Part shown: in pieces, positions 54,461 through 64,000 of the stretch
Layout of the letters: every line of letters begins with the position of its first letter
Position numbering within the stretch: the first letter of the stretch is position 1
Assembly: GCA_017654935.2 (NCBI GenBank)
Contig: CM065699.1
Coordinates: 44,720,903-44,784,902 of the forward strand
Direction of reading: 5' to 3'
DNA length: 64,000 nucleotides
Origin: Phymorhynchus buccinoides
Lineage: Eukaryota; Mollusca; Gastropoda; Neogastropoda; Raphitomidae
Program-made: the position numbers and the translations under genes
Notes under the pieces: generated by a model
Told to the model about the DNA's origin: nothing
What the model saw: the letters and a program-made list of their open reading frames with translations, nothing else
Databases searched by the model: none

Positions 54461-54507
54461 CGTCTCTCTGTCTATCTGTCTCTCTCTGTGTCTCTCTCTG
54501 TGTCTCT

Positions 54508-54625
<118 letters not shown>

Positions 54626-54759
54626 CCTTCGTTTGGTTGGGTCCCCGTCTGAGCCGTCTCTGTGATTGTGTCCCCTCTTGTGTTATCTTTAGGGTAAAGG
54701 TTAGGATAAGGAGGTTACGCATAGGGATATTGGAGGGATATAAGATGGAGGCACAGTCA

Positions 54760-55240
54760 TAGAGACAGGTGCATATCTTTTTTTTTCTTCTTCTCGTACG
54801 TCAGAGGGACGCCCCAGCATCCAATATGAAGGTGGCAATATGTTGCAGGTCCTCCATGCTTCCGAAGAGCTTCTGGGCCACCGAGACGTGGTCTGGCCAG
54901 GTCTGTTTTCTTTGCTGTTGGAACAGTGGACATGACTGTATGATGTGGTCACTTGTTTGGTTCCCAGTGCCACATGGGAACTTGTCTGATTCACTGGTGT
55001 GTAGTTTGTTGAACAGGTGGTGTTTCAGACGATTGTGACCTGTTCTAAGTCTGAAAACACAGACCTGTTCTAAGTCTGAAAACACAGACCTGTTCTTGGC
55101 GGGTTAGCATGTAGTATGGGTCTGCCCTGTTGTGCTTTGGGTGTTGTCTGGCGCACTTCTATTGCTCTTTAGTCCAGAGGATGGTTTTGGCCTCTGGGAA
55201 GGTAGACGGGTGCATATAATTATAAAGAAAGGGGGTATAT
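54760..55240 (-). pseudogene. C-terminal fragment of an I-group LINE, reverse strand
   Basis: Minus-strand frame 55085-54801 reads CVFRLRTGHNRLKHHLFNKL, CGTGNQTSDHIIQSCPLFQQ and GSMEDLQHIATFILDAG. This is the Cys-His tail found after RNase H in I/Jockey-superfamily LINEs: C-x-C-type start, H...C end. In front of it on that strand LTRQEQV is still visible to about 55105. A 27-base unit (AACACAGACCTGTTCTAAGTCTGAA) is duplicated at about 55042-55098. RT and RNase H are missing. Confidence 0.7.
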
Positions 55241-55747
55241 AGAATGGCCACACAGAGTGCCTGTCTCCCGATACAGACACATCACTTGGCGACTTGCTGC
55301 GCTGCGCTACTACACGCTTCACTACGAGTTACATGGACTAGCCCTTTTCAGGGCTACTAAATGTGAACACGGGTGGACAACAGAGGAACGACTTCAGGAA
55401 TCATTCTACTTTCTACGGACACACACTATCCAGTCCTTTTCAGGACTCAGTGTGTGGTGTAAGGATCCCTTCCTACCTCCAGGATCGATCCTGACTGCGA
55501 CGTATCTCACAACGGCTTTCTTCCACGGAGAAGAAAACGAGGATCATCCTCCGCCATCACAAGCTGCGCTGCTTGGTTCGACTTTCTGCCTACACTACTC
55601 TGTCCTCACTTTCTACTATCAACATACGGTTCCTCTCTCTCACACCTCACAGTGAGAGGAACTGAAGTCTACGGACGCCTCTCGGGATCTTGCTTCTCTA
55701 TTTCTGACTAAAACCTATCTTTCACCTTTCTATCCTTCTCTGTGGCT

Positions 55748-57501
55748 ATGAGCAGCCACGCTGCTCCAACCAAACCAACCGAGGGTAAGCCCGGCCATGG
55801 GCCCCCTCCTCTGTTACCACAGCCCGGCTCTGGGCAACCCACAAGGGATCAGGGAACGCTCGGCTCTGAGCACCCTGACCCCTTCGCTGACTCACCCGCC
55901 TCCCCTCACAGTGAGGAAGCCATGGAGGAGCAGTCTGATAGTAGCTCTATCAGCAGACATTCGAGAAAGAGGACCACTAGCGAGCTCAGTGACTCCTCTT
56001 CACACTCATCAGTGAAAACTGTGACCACTGATGACGATTGGGAATGCCATGACTAGCACACAAAACCCCACCGAAAACGAAAAAAGGTTGATGCTGGCTA
56101 CTGAGAACTCACGCACTACGGGTGAAGGCGCGCCTATATCCCCTGTGACCAAAGAGCAAGGAAGAACTGCTCTAACCAAACCTAGAATGATACGCTCGAT
56201 GAGCAATCCAGAACTGGGCAAAGTAAATACGCCCAACGTGAACACCCAATTACGGCTCGATATAGCCGCAGAAACCGCTGAGACTGAACTGGAAGTTCCA
56301 AAAGAGGCCACCGCCCACGGTCAAACAAGCAAAGGGCCAAGCCGAAGGCCCCCAAACCTTGTCACCAAAGGCACCACACCGGTCCTTCAGGAGTACCCCC
56401 TTGTCATCCTGGACAAAAAAGAAGGAAAACAAACCCTTATGCAGGCCAAATGGGCTCTGAATAGCCTCATCAGAGACATTGCCGGCGACGTCAAAAGCAT
56501 CCGTCCCAATAGCCTGAAAGGCACGGTCATTGTAGACTGCGTAAGCCAATGGCAGCAAGCAAAGCTCCGCAGTGCGACCAAAATAGGGGACATCCTGGTA
56601 CGATGCTACATACCGGTCCCCACTGTTGAGGGTGTTATTGGCAACATCCCTCTACACGTGACCCCGAATCAAGTCAAAGAGGCCCATGAGCGCTCATACG
56701 ACAGCGAAAATCGAATCGTGGCCTGCAAAATTAAGGAAGCCACACGCCTCAAACTGGCCAACAGAGAGCCCTCTAAGAAATTAGCTCCCTGCTACCATTA
56801 CTCTGCGTCGACAGGAGTGCCCAGTCATGCCCTTCAAAAGGGCTACGACACAATGCTACTTGTGTCACAGACTGGGACACATCCGCAGAGAATGCCTGTA
56901 CAAACCAAATTGCACCTCGTGTGGACAGACTGGCCACAAAGGGAAAGACTGTCCCTCACCCAAGCTGCAGTGTGTCAATTGCAAGGGAGAACATTCCGCA
57001 ATGTCTCCAAGATGTCCACTAAAGCAACAGTGGACAATCGCTAATGAACTCAGGGCCGCATGGTATATGCCAAGAGACCAGGTGCACCAAGAAGCCATCA
57101 AAATCATGGCGACCAAAGCGTCCGGGGGAAAACCTGACACACCCCGGACCCACAGCAGAAGACCCAGAAGTCCCACAAAAGTTGTCTCCACAGCCCCAAC
57201 CAAGTCAGGGTTGAGCTACGCTCAAGTAACAAAGAGTGGTGATGCACTGAACGCAAAACCCACCCCCATGCAGGAGTCACCCGATGAGACCGTCTGCAAT
57301 GACAGTGAGCAGGAAGGCACAATAATCGAATCGCCCAAGCCCCGAGCAGATCAGATCCCTGCCGAAGTGGAAAACAAAAAACTCTGCAAAGAAAACCAAG
57401 ATCTCTGGGAGCACCTCAGACGCCTAGAGGAAAATCGAACCTCTGCAACGCCTGCAGAAGAGGGCACAAGGGACATTTGTGCCCTGTCACCCAACTGCTG
57501 A
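55748..57501 (+). pseudogene. I-like LINE ORF1 with CCHC knuckles, frameshifted
   Basis: ATG at 55748. The first ~100 residues are Pro/Ser-rich (frame 2, stop after WECHD). The main body continues in frame 0 (56031-56815): LVILDKKEGKQTLMQAKWAL, GDVKSIRPNSLKGTVIVDCV, IGNIPLHVTPNQVKEAHERS, resembling the RNA-binding core of I-group ORF1. From about 56815 it continues in frame 1 with three zinc knuckles: CYLCHRLGHIRREC, CTSCGQTGHKGKDC and CVNCKGEHSAMSPRC. An acidic C-terminal tail follows. Two frame changes (about 56030-56045 and 56800-56830) inactivate it. Expected role: RNA binding in the retrotransposition particle. Confidence 0.75.
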
Positions 57502-58334
57502 CACGTATCTGTGGTGACAATCTGCAGGGCTTCCTGAGCTTACTCACCACCCTGGCTGCTGGAAAAGGACTACAAAATGGAGACACATCCAAATAAAAAG
57601 ACACAGAAAAGGAAGCAAAGGCTGTCTGTGCTACAATGGAACTGCAGAACTATCAATAGAAGGGCCCCCTTTCTGTCGAGATATCTGCAGGACCTGCCTA
57701 GCGTAGACGTTCTAATGCTCCAGTCACTTAATGTGAAAAAGAACGCACTCCCTACTCTAGAGGGATACCATTATCCGCCAACCGTCGGGACCGAATAAGA
57801 CCAAGTCATGGTCGCCACCTATGTCAGTACGCAACTGACATACTACGACATAGACATCCCAACCGGGGAAGTAGAATGCAGACTCTCCACTTGTGGGATC
57901 AGCATTCCTACTACCGGTAGCAAGAGAACCAACCTAGTCAATGTCTACTATCCAGAAAGCAGCAGCAACTACGCGGAAGTAGACTGGCTAAAGACAACTG
58001 CCACCAACGAGAACAGTTGGGTGGTGGCTGGCGACTTCAACGTCAGCCACAAACAGTGGGACACGGGTCAGACCCTAAACCATGGGAACCACCTAGCCAA
58101 CACTGTTACGGAATCCAACCTAACTGTTCTCAACGACGGTCGCTTTACCCGAATTGGACGAGGCAAGCAGCGCTGCACTGCCATAGACCTCACAATGGTC
58201 ACCCCAGACCTACAACTCGATGCCGAATGGGACATAGGTTATGACAACCTACAATCTGACCACCTGCCACTACACTTCGTAGTCGGTGGCTCAGATCCAT
58301 ATGTCCAAACAGACCGTGACAAAACACTGAGATA

Positions 58335-60551
58335 CAGTGGAACCCGGTTATAAGGAAATCGAAGGGAGATAATTTTTTGTTTTTTTATATCCGGGTTTTC
58401 TTATATCCGATAATCGGATATAAGAAAACTTTTTGAATTTATTTTCTTATAACCGATTTGAATGGGAAAAAAGGGAAAAAATAAAAGAGAAAAGGAGAAA
58501 TAAAATAAAAGACAAACAGAAACATAAAACAAAGAGAAAATGCTTTTACCTAATTTGGTGCATGAAAGAAAGGAAACAATGCAAAGAAGCAGGAAAAAAA
58601 GAAAGAACAGAGCATAAAATTAAAAACAAAAATGAAGGCAGACGTGGTGTGAGTTGCATGATGAGCAAGCAAGATAGCGGAGAGCAGATGAATGAGTGGG
58701 TGTGGTGTAGGAGTAACATATTTGTTTAAATGTAAATTTCTGTTTCTTGTTTTTAATCAATATTCTAATTTGGATGTATAACTCATTTTACACAGTGGAA
58801 GACAATTTTGTATTTGCCTTTGTACAATGCCAATGGACAATAAAGAAATTTGCGACATGTTTTACATCATAAAATCAAAATACAGCAAAACTCGGTTACA
58901 AGAAAATCGAAGGGAGATCATCTTTTTTGCTTATTACCATATCCAAGTTTTCTTATATCCGAAACTCGGACATAAGAAAACATTTTGAAGTTTTTTTCCT
59001 GATAACCAAATTGAAAAAGGGAAAAGAGAAAAGAAAAAGAAAAGAAAAGAAAAGAAGGACAGAAAAACAAAACGAAGAGAAAATCCTTTTTCCTAATTTG
59101 ATGCATTTCTTACATCATAAAATCAAAATCATCTACTAAGAAGAAGATTTAAAGGTGCCTACAACCACTCAAACTAAGCTTTTTTCCCTTCTTTTTACTG
59201 TTATCAAATACGTACCCATTCACCTATCTTGTACTGAATTATTACCATTTACTGTCCACCCATGCAGCTTTTTATCAATCGTTTGCTTTTGTTTATGTGG
59301 ATTTTCATCCACATATTCAGTTATTTGTATTTATCTTCTTAAATAAATGGATTGCCTTTTCCTCTCTGCCATTGCTGCTGAAAATAAAAGGCTGGACAGT
59401 CTACTCTCTACCACCAACACAAAAGTACAGGCACTCATATTTTATTATTTTCTTCTGCTCAACATTTATTTTGCACAGAATACTGAAGGAAAGTATGGAA
59501 TAAAGGAACAAAAACAACTCAATTAGTCTTGCAATCAAGTGCCTGTACTGTTTAGACTGTCTGTGACGCAACTGGTATGAGGTAAACTTTCCCTTTTTGG
59601 AATGACTTCAATTTTCTCGAACATCCTTTCAGTTCAGGTCCAACTCACTTTTAAAGACACACTGACCCAACACGATTAAGTCTCTTGTTTTTTCTGGGTA
59701 GCTGTGACCCACATACAAATTCCCCCAACTTCAAATTGAGGCTGCTCTTTAAATGTTTCGTTTTCAATTTGGGGGCATTTGTATGGGAGTCAAACCTGGT
59801 CAAAACAAGATTTCGTACCAGCTATAAGAGGGAAAACATGTGGAACCCGTGATTTTGACACGTGATCTGGTGGGTCTTTAAGCAAATGTTTTCAATGGTA
59901 ATTCGCTTATAAGAAAATAGAGCTCGCTTATAAAAAAAATGAACTGCAAACCAACTCTCTTGTATGACATACGTTTCTTATGTCCAAGTTTCCATTGCAG
60001 ATGGGAGAAGGAATTTGCTTGCTAAATAATCGAGTTTTCTTATAAGCGAGTTTCTTATATCTGAGTTTTGAAAGAAGAAGTTCGGTAGGGACATTTTTTT
60101 GCTTCATTATAAGCAAGTTTTCTTATAAGCGAGTTTCTTATAAGCGGATTCGGCTGTATATTTCTATATTAAGGTTAGAGTGTCTGTGACGTAGCTGCTC
60201 TGACGTAAATTTTCCTCTTTTGTTTGTTTTGTTGGAACACTGCACATTTTGGAACATCAATTCAGTTCATGCCCTAATTTTTAAAAAATCGCTTATAAAA
60301 AAATTAAACCGCTTATAAGAAAATGAACTGCAAACCAACGCCCTTGTATGAAATCATTTTCTTATATCCGAGTTTACATCACGGATGGGAGAACGAATTT
60401 GCTTCCTTATAACCGGGTTTTCTTATAAGCGGTTTTCTTATATCCGAGTTTTGATAATACATAAGAAAGAAGGAGTTTGGCCGGGGGGAAAAATTGCTTT
60501 CTTATAAGCGGGTTTTCTTATAAGCGGGTTTCTTATAAACGGGTTCGACTG
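58335..60551. mobile_element. 2.2 kb TA-target (pogo-type) non-autonomous element inside LINE ORF2
   Basis: Starts CAGTGGAACCCGGTTATAAG and ends with the mirrored TTATAAACGGGTTCGACTG. TA is present on both sides (58333-58334, 60552-60553). Removing the element and one TA joins the LINE frame exactly (LRY to QHDK). The interior is AT-rich and Lys-codon-rich with many CTTATAAG and TTCTTATATCCGA words in both orientations. No transposase is visible. It contains a second, nested relative at 58883-60156; without it the outer element would be about 940 bp. Confidence 0.85.
58883..60156. mobile_element. Nested relative of the same element family
   Basis: Starts CAGCAAAACTCGGTTACAAG after TA (58881-58882) and ends ATAAGCGGATTCGGCTG before TA (60157-60158). 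Its two ends align with the two ends of the outer element: GAAAATCGAAGGGAGATCAT at the left, and GAACTGCAAACCAAC, GATGGGAGAA and CTTATAAGCGAGTTTCTTAT at the right. It lies within the outer copy near a CATAAAATCAAAA segment that both share. A middle section (59130-59880) has no counterpart in the outer copy. Confidence 0.75.
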
Positions 60552-61273
60552 TACCAACACGATAAAGCAAAATGGGATTGCTTTAAATCCTGTCTTGACG
60601 CGGAGTGTCTCATAAACGACCCCCAAGACCCGGATATTGAGACTCACTACGAGAACATCAGACAGATGATTCTCAGAGCAGCCGATGCGGCAATCCCAAA
60701 ACACGCCCCAAAAGCTAACGGAAAACACCAATTCAACTCGGAATGGTGGAACGAAGAGTGCGACAAGGCCACATCCGACAAAAGATACGCTCTGCGAAGA
60801 TTCCAACTAGACGTATCAAAACTAAACGAACATGCCACAGAGGCATGCCAAAATACTGTGGACGATGTACGGCAAAGACACTGGGAACAGTTCTGCCAAG
60901 AAGAAATCCAAGACCCACGTGACTCCACCAAAATGTGGAGGAAAATCAGAATACTCAAACGGCGTGCGCGTCCAGCCGAGAGGCCACTTTTTATAGATGG
61001 CAAACTCACTCGAAACACACAAGACAAGGCAGACGCACTAGCTGATGTCTTCGCCAGAGCAAGTCAAACAGAGCACCTCTCTGATTAAATGATCCAAACA
61101 AGACTGGAAGCGGAAGCTGACTTTGAAGAACCGGTGTTTAGCGATAACACTGCCCCCTTCAACAGTGACCTCACACTTGACAAAGTGATATCAGCAATCG
61201 GTGGGCACTAGACAAGATGCAAAAGCTCGGCATCAATGGTCGACTCTACCACTTTGTCAAGACCTTATTGGCA

Positions 61274-61521
61274 AACAGGCAAATGGCAGTCAAAGTTGGC
61301 TCATCTACATCAGAGACACACCCCCTAGACATGGGAGTACCTCAGGGCAGTGTCATCGCCCCACTACTATTCAGCATCATGCTACATGATCTGGATCAAC
61401 AGGCAAATGGCAGTCAAAGTTGGCTCAGCTACATCAGAGACACACACCCTAGACATGGGAGTACCTGAGGGCAGTGTCATCACCCCGCTACTATTCAGCA
61501 TCATGCTACATGATCTGGATA
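61274..61521 (+). repeat. 124 bp tandem duplication inside the RT domain
   Basis: AACAGGCAAATGGCAGTCAA starts at 61274 and again at 61398. Each copy runs through the CCTCAGGGCAGTGTCATC (VPQGSV) motif to ATGATCTGGAT(C/A). The copies differ at about six bases, for example CCTCAGGG versus CCTGAGGG. 124 is not a multiple of three, so the duplication also shifts the frame. Confidence 0.95.
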
Positions 61522-63345
61522 AAGTGATCCAAAGTAACTTCGACCAAAATTTTACTTACACCCTGAAGGGAAAACTAAAAGACTACAAACTCAACATCGC
61601 GCTATACGCCGATGACCTGGCCATATGGACCGATGTGGCCTTTTTCGAACGAGACAAACTGGAATTCCTCCAAAGGAGTGTGGACACCACTATTGCATAC
61701 ATGGAAGCAAACGGATTCCAATTGTCCGCCGAAAAGACAGTTTTTATGGTTTTCCAACCCAAAATGACACAACGGAAAACCACTGAATCGATAACCCTCG
61801 ATGGACATACCATCAAACCCACTGACCAAGTCAAATTCCTGGGTGTTACCATCACTAAAGACCTAACATGGACAACCCATGTCAAAAACCTAACAGCCAA
61901 AGCTGGAAGAGCTGTCGGCTACATCAAGTTTCTCAGCAGAGAATCTTGGGCCACGCCCGCAAACCTAGTGCAACTCACAAATGCACTCGTCCGCTCCAAA
62001 CTAACATACGGACACAAGGCCTTTTTCAACGCCACCGACTCAAGCTGGAAACAGCTAGAAACAATAGAAATGGCTGCCCTCAAAGACGCCCTGGGACTAC
62101 CTAAGCATGCGAACAATGCTCTGGTCTACCAGGAAGCAGGATGGCTCCCAATCCGTGAGGAATGTCGCCGAAGATGTGCCAATTTTGAAATCCGCACCTC
62201 GATAGTATCAAATACTGTCAAGGCAGTCCTAAATGCGGACAACAGGAAGAGGCCTTCCTACAACACAAAAAAGAGACCAAACCGATAAAGTACAATCGGA
62301 TGAAACCCTTCCGATCCCATACAGAAGACATATGGGAAAACTGCCAAATAGACCCAGAGATAGCGGTACCAATCCCTATCTCAGCTACCCTCCCTGGGAA
62401 ATGGAAAAACCATGGATAATCACATCCATAGGCTCAGGATCCACCAAAACGTCAGACCCACTGCGACTGGCTGCCACCACCAAGGCCATGGTATACGAAC
62501 AGTACCAACACCATCTCCAAATCTACACGGACGGCTCGGTCCTGCAAGATGGAGAAGTTGGAAGTGCCTTTGTGATCCCGGACCTGGGAATCACCAAAAA
62601 GTTCCACCTGAACAAAGGAGTCAGTATCTTCACAGCTGAACTGCCTGCCATCCTTATGGCATGCAACACTGTGAACGATATGCCGCAGCCCCCCAGAGCA
62701 GTCATCATACTGTCAGACTCAAAATCCTCACTCCAAGCCCTACAAAAGGCAGGTACAAAATCCAGACGGGAACTGCAGATGGAAATCAAATTTCTGGCAC
62801 ACCAAATCATCTGCAAAGGAACAGACCTGACACTCATGTGGCTCCCCTCCCACTCGGGAATAAAGGGTAACGACTTAGCAGACAGAGCTGCAAAGTCGGC
62901 CACAAAGATCGGAACGCCTCTCGATCTGAAGCTATCCCAAACCGAAGTCGCGAACAGGGTACGCACCTATGTCCACAAAGCCCAAATTGACTACATGAAG
63001 GATTATTGCCAGTCCCACGGCCACCTCCACCGCCCAGACATAGGCAAACCAAGAATACCGAATCTGCCCCGAAAGAACCTATGGTTACTGATGCGACTCA
63101 GAACCAACTGCCAAACGGCTGCCCTCCTCGGCAAGACATGTGAGTGTGGAGCGGACACCTCACTGGACCACCTCCTGACAGAGTGCCCAGCACTGGCTGA
63201 CACTATGTCACCCCTCTGTGTGTACAGGCACACCCACGGCCTCAAAGCTTATGACTTTCTTATGCCTCACCCCTCCTTAGGGATTGAGCCAATGAAGTTC
63301 CTGACCAATAGCCTCATTTCGAGTGGTTTTGACGGCTGGTTCTAG

Positions 63346-64000
63346 CTGTCACCCACCTCGATAAATCGATCAGGGTTAAGCCCTACGCCGAAAAAGACTA
63401 AGGGTATCCCAGGCTACTCTCGTAGGCCAAGGTAACCCAAGGAATTAACACCTGTCCTCTGGCCTGGGTGGCCGGGGGATGGTTCAGCAAGGGTGTTCTA
63501 CCCGAATTGGGCTCCCCCATTGGATCACGTGGATCCATATTATACACTGGGGGTGCGGTACTGAAAAGAGAAACCTTGAAGATGAGCCAGTAGGAGCAAG
63601 GCCCGGGAGAGAGAACATGCCATCAAGTCAAACAGAGACAAAAACAAACAAGATACAGACTCTTATCTCACGAGCCCAACGAAAGCAGTACGCTGCACCG
63701 ATCCGCCTCTCCATCAACCAGACACCCATCGCCATTGCATCGTCTTCATCCCGAGAAGACCGCCCAGTCTTCACGAAGAACGTCCATAAGGGTCCGCGAC
63801 CAATTGGACGATAATCTCACCTTTTCAGTCGAATGGCCACACATAGACTTAATGATAGGGCGAGGACACATAGATACAAACTTTACGGGGACTCATAAAG
63901 ACGAGGGCGCATCGTGTGAACTCTGTATAATAATGCCACCCATTCTAGATGTGAAAAGAAGAACAAGGCGTCTATTCATTATTTTTCGTTGGTTGGTTTG
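63346..64000 (+). other. Probable 3' region of the I-like LINE
   Basis: After the stop at 63343-63345 the GC-balanced composition of the element continues to about 63830. A frame at 63479-63814 has no domain I recognise. Composition becomes AT-richer after about 63840. I saw no poly-A tail or target duplication in the window. Confidence 0.4.

Larger units (their letters stand above)
57577..63345 (+). pseudogene. I-like LINE ORF2 (endonuclease, RT, RNase H), multiply broken
   Basis: ATG at 57577. Endonuclease: VLQWNCRTINRR, LMLQSLNVKK (catalytic Glu of the LQE motif is Ser), TAA at 57796, VVAGDFNVSHKQWD, AIDLTMVTPD and SDHLPLHF. A TA-target element interrupts at 58335-60551, and the frame resumes at QHDKAKWDCFKSCL. 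A TAA at 61086 and a deletion near 61205 remove the RT segment up to the FDAVWHRALDKM region, including the first catalytic Asp. GVPQGSVIAPLLFSI is duplicated in tandem (124 bp). YADD survives at 61605-61616. RNase H (62500-62900, next frame): IYTDGSVL, ELPAILMA, LSDSKSSLQAL and HSGIKGNDLADRAAK, with complete D-E-D-D residues. A Cys-His tail (CECGADTSLDHLLTECP) closes it. Confidence 0.85.
55241..64000 (+). mobile_element. I-like LINE (ORF1, ORF2 with RNase H), interrupted by a DNA element
   Basis: Order: GC-balanced 5' leader (about 55241-55747), ORF1 with three zinc knuckles, ORF2 with endonuclease, RT and RNase H, then a 3' region beyond 63345. Base composition is distinctly more GC-rich than the AT-rich flanks. 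Endonuclease, RT and RNase H in this order place it in the I superclade (I, Nimb or a relative). The 3' end was not identified before the window ends. ORF2 is split at 58335-60551. Confidence 0.8.

Noticed and set aside
55257..55655. 132-codon ORF ahead of the I-like ORF1
   Set aside because: No recognisable domain, and it sits where the 5' leader of the element is expected.
63479..63814. 111-codon ORF after the RNase H region
   Set aside because: No domain recognised; lies in the presumed 3' region and has low-complexity polar sequence.

Overview
The window is metazoan nuclear DNA, most likely from a mollusc (gastropod-like), although no species marker is present. Support for this is the universal code with a GT-AG intron, very long (CT)n, (GA)n and (CA)n tracts, degenerate TTAGGG tracts, and a dense mixture of LINE clades (CR1/Jockey-like, Rex1-like, Tx1/L1-like, I-like with RNase H, and an R2-type fragment). 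There is no bacterial-style gene organisation. Almost everything recognisable is mobile or repetitive DNA, and no conventional host gene is complete here.

Layout. 0.3-2.5 kb: decayed LINE. 3.8-4.5 kb: a repeat built on AGGTCA half-sites. 4.7-9.4 kb: an apparently intact two-exon hAT-like transposase gene whose intron is filled with microsatellites. 9.6-17 kb: small DNA elements, among them a 405 bp foldback element with TTAGGG-like arms and an 8 bp target duplication, a 214 bp TA-flanked foldback, an R2-type endonuclease fragment and one orphan candidate exon. 17.5-23.2 kb: three degraded copies of one LINE family in a row. 23.6-26.9 kb: a reverse-strand Rex1-like LINE. 27.0-29.3 kb: A-poor pyrimidine repeat. 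30.4-32.6 kb: a tandem array of ~587 bp units, each with a complete hammerhead self-cleaving ribozyme on the minus strand (retrozyme-like). 33.1-36.7 kb: nearly complete CR1/L2-like LINE. 37.2-39.0 kb: a 1.8 kb foldback element. 42.5-50.2 kb: a TA-flanked MITE, then a ~33-copy 56-58 bp satellite interrupted by a Tx1-like LINE with a 12 bp target duplication. 51.8-52.1 kb: second copy of the telomere-like foldback. 53.7-54.5 kb: minisatellite. 54.8-64 kb: a reverse LINE fragment, then a large I-like LINE (zinc-knuckle ORF1; endonuclease, RT and RNase H ORF2) whose ORF2 is split by a 2.2 kb TA-target element that itself holds a relative of the same family.

How it fits together. Insertion order can be read at several places: the Tx1-like LINE is younger than the satellite; the pogo-type element is younger than the I-like LINE, and its inner relative is younger still; the telomere-like element is younger than the tandem unit it splits. 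The hammerhead array is the most interesting item. Its core residues, cleavage triplet and helices I and II can all be checked by eye, and it predicts ~585-600 nt RNA monomers that could circularise.
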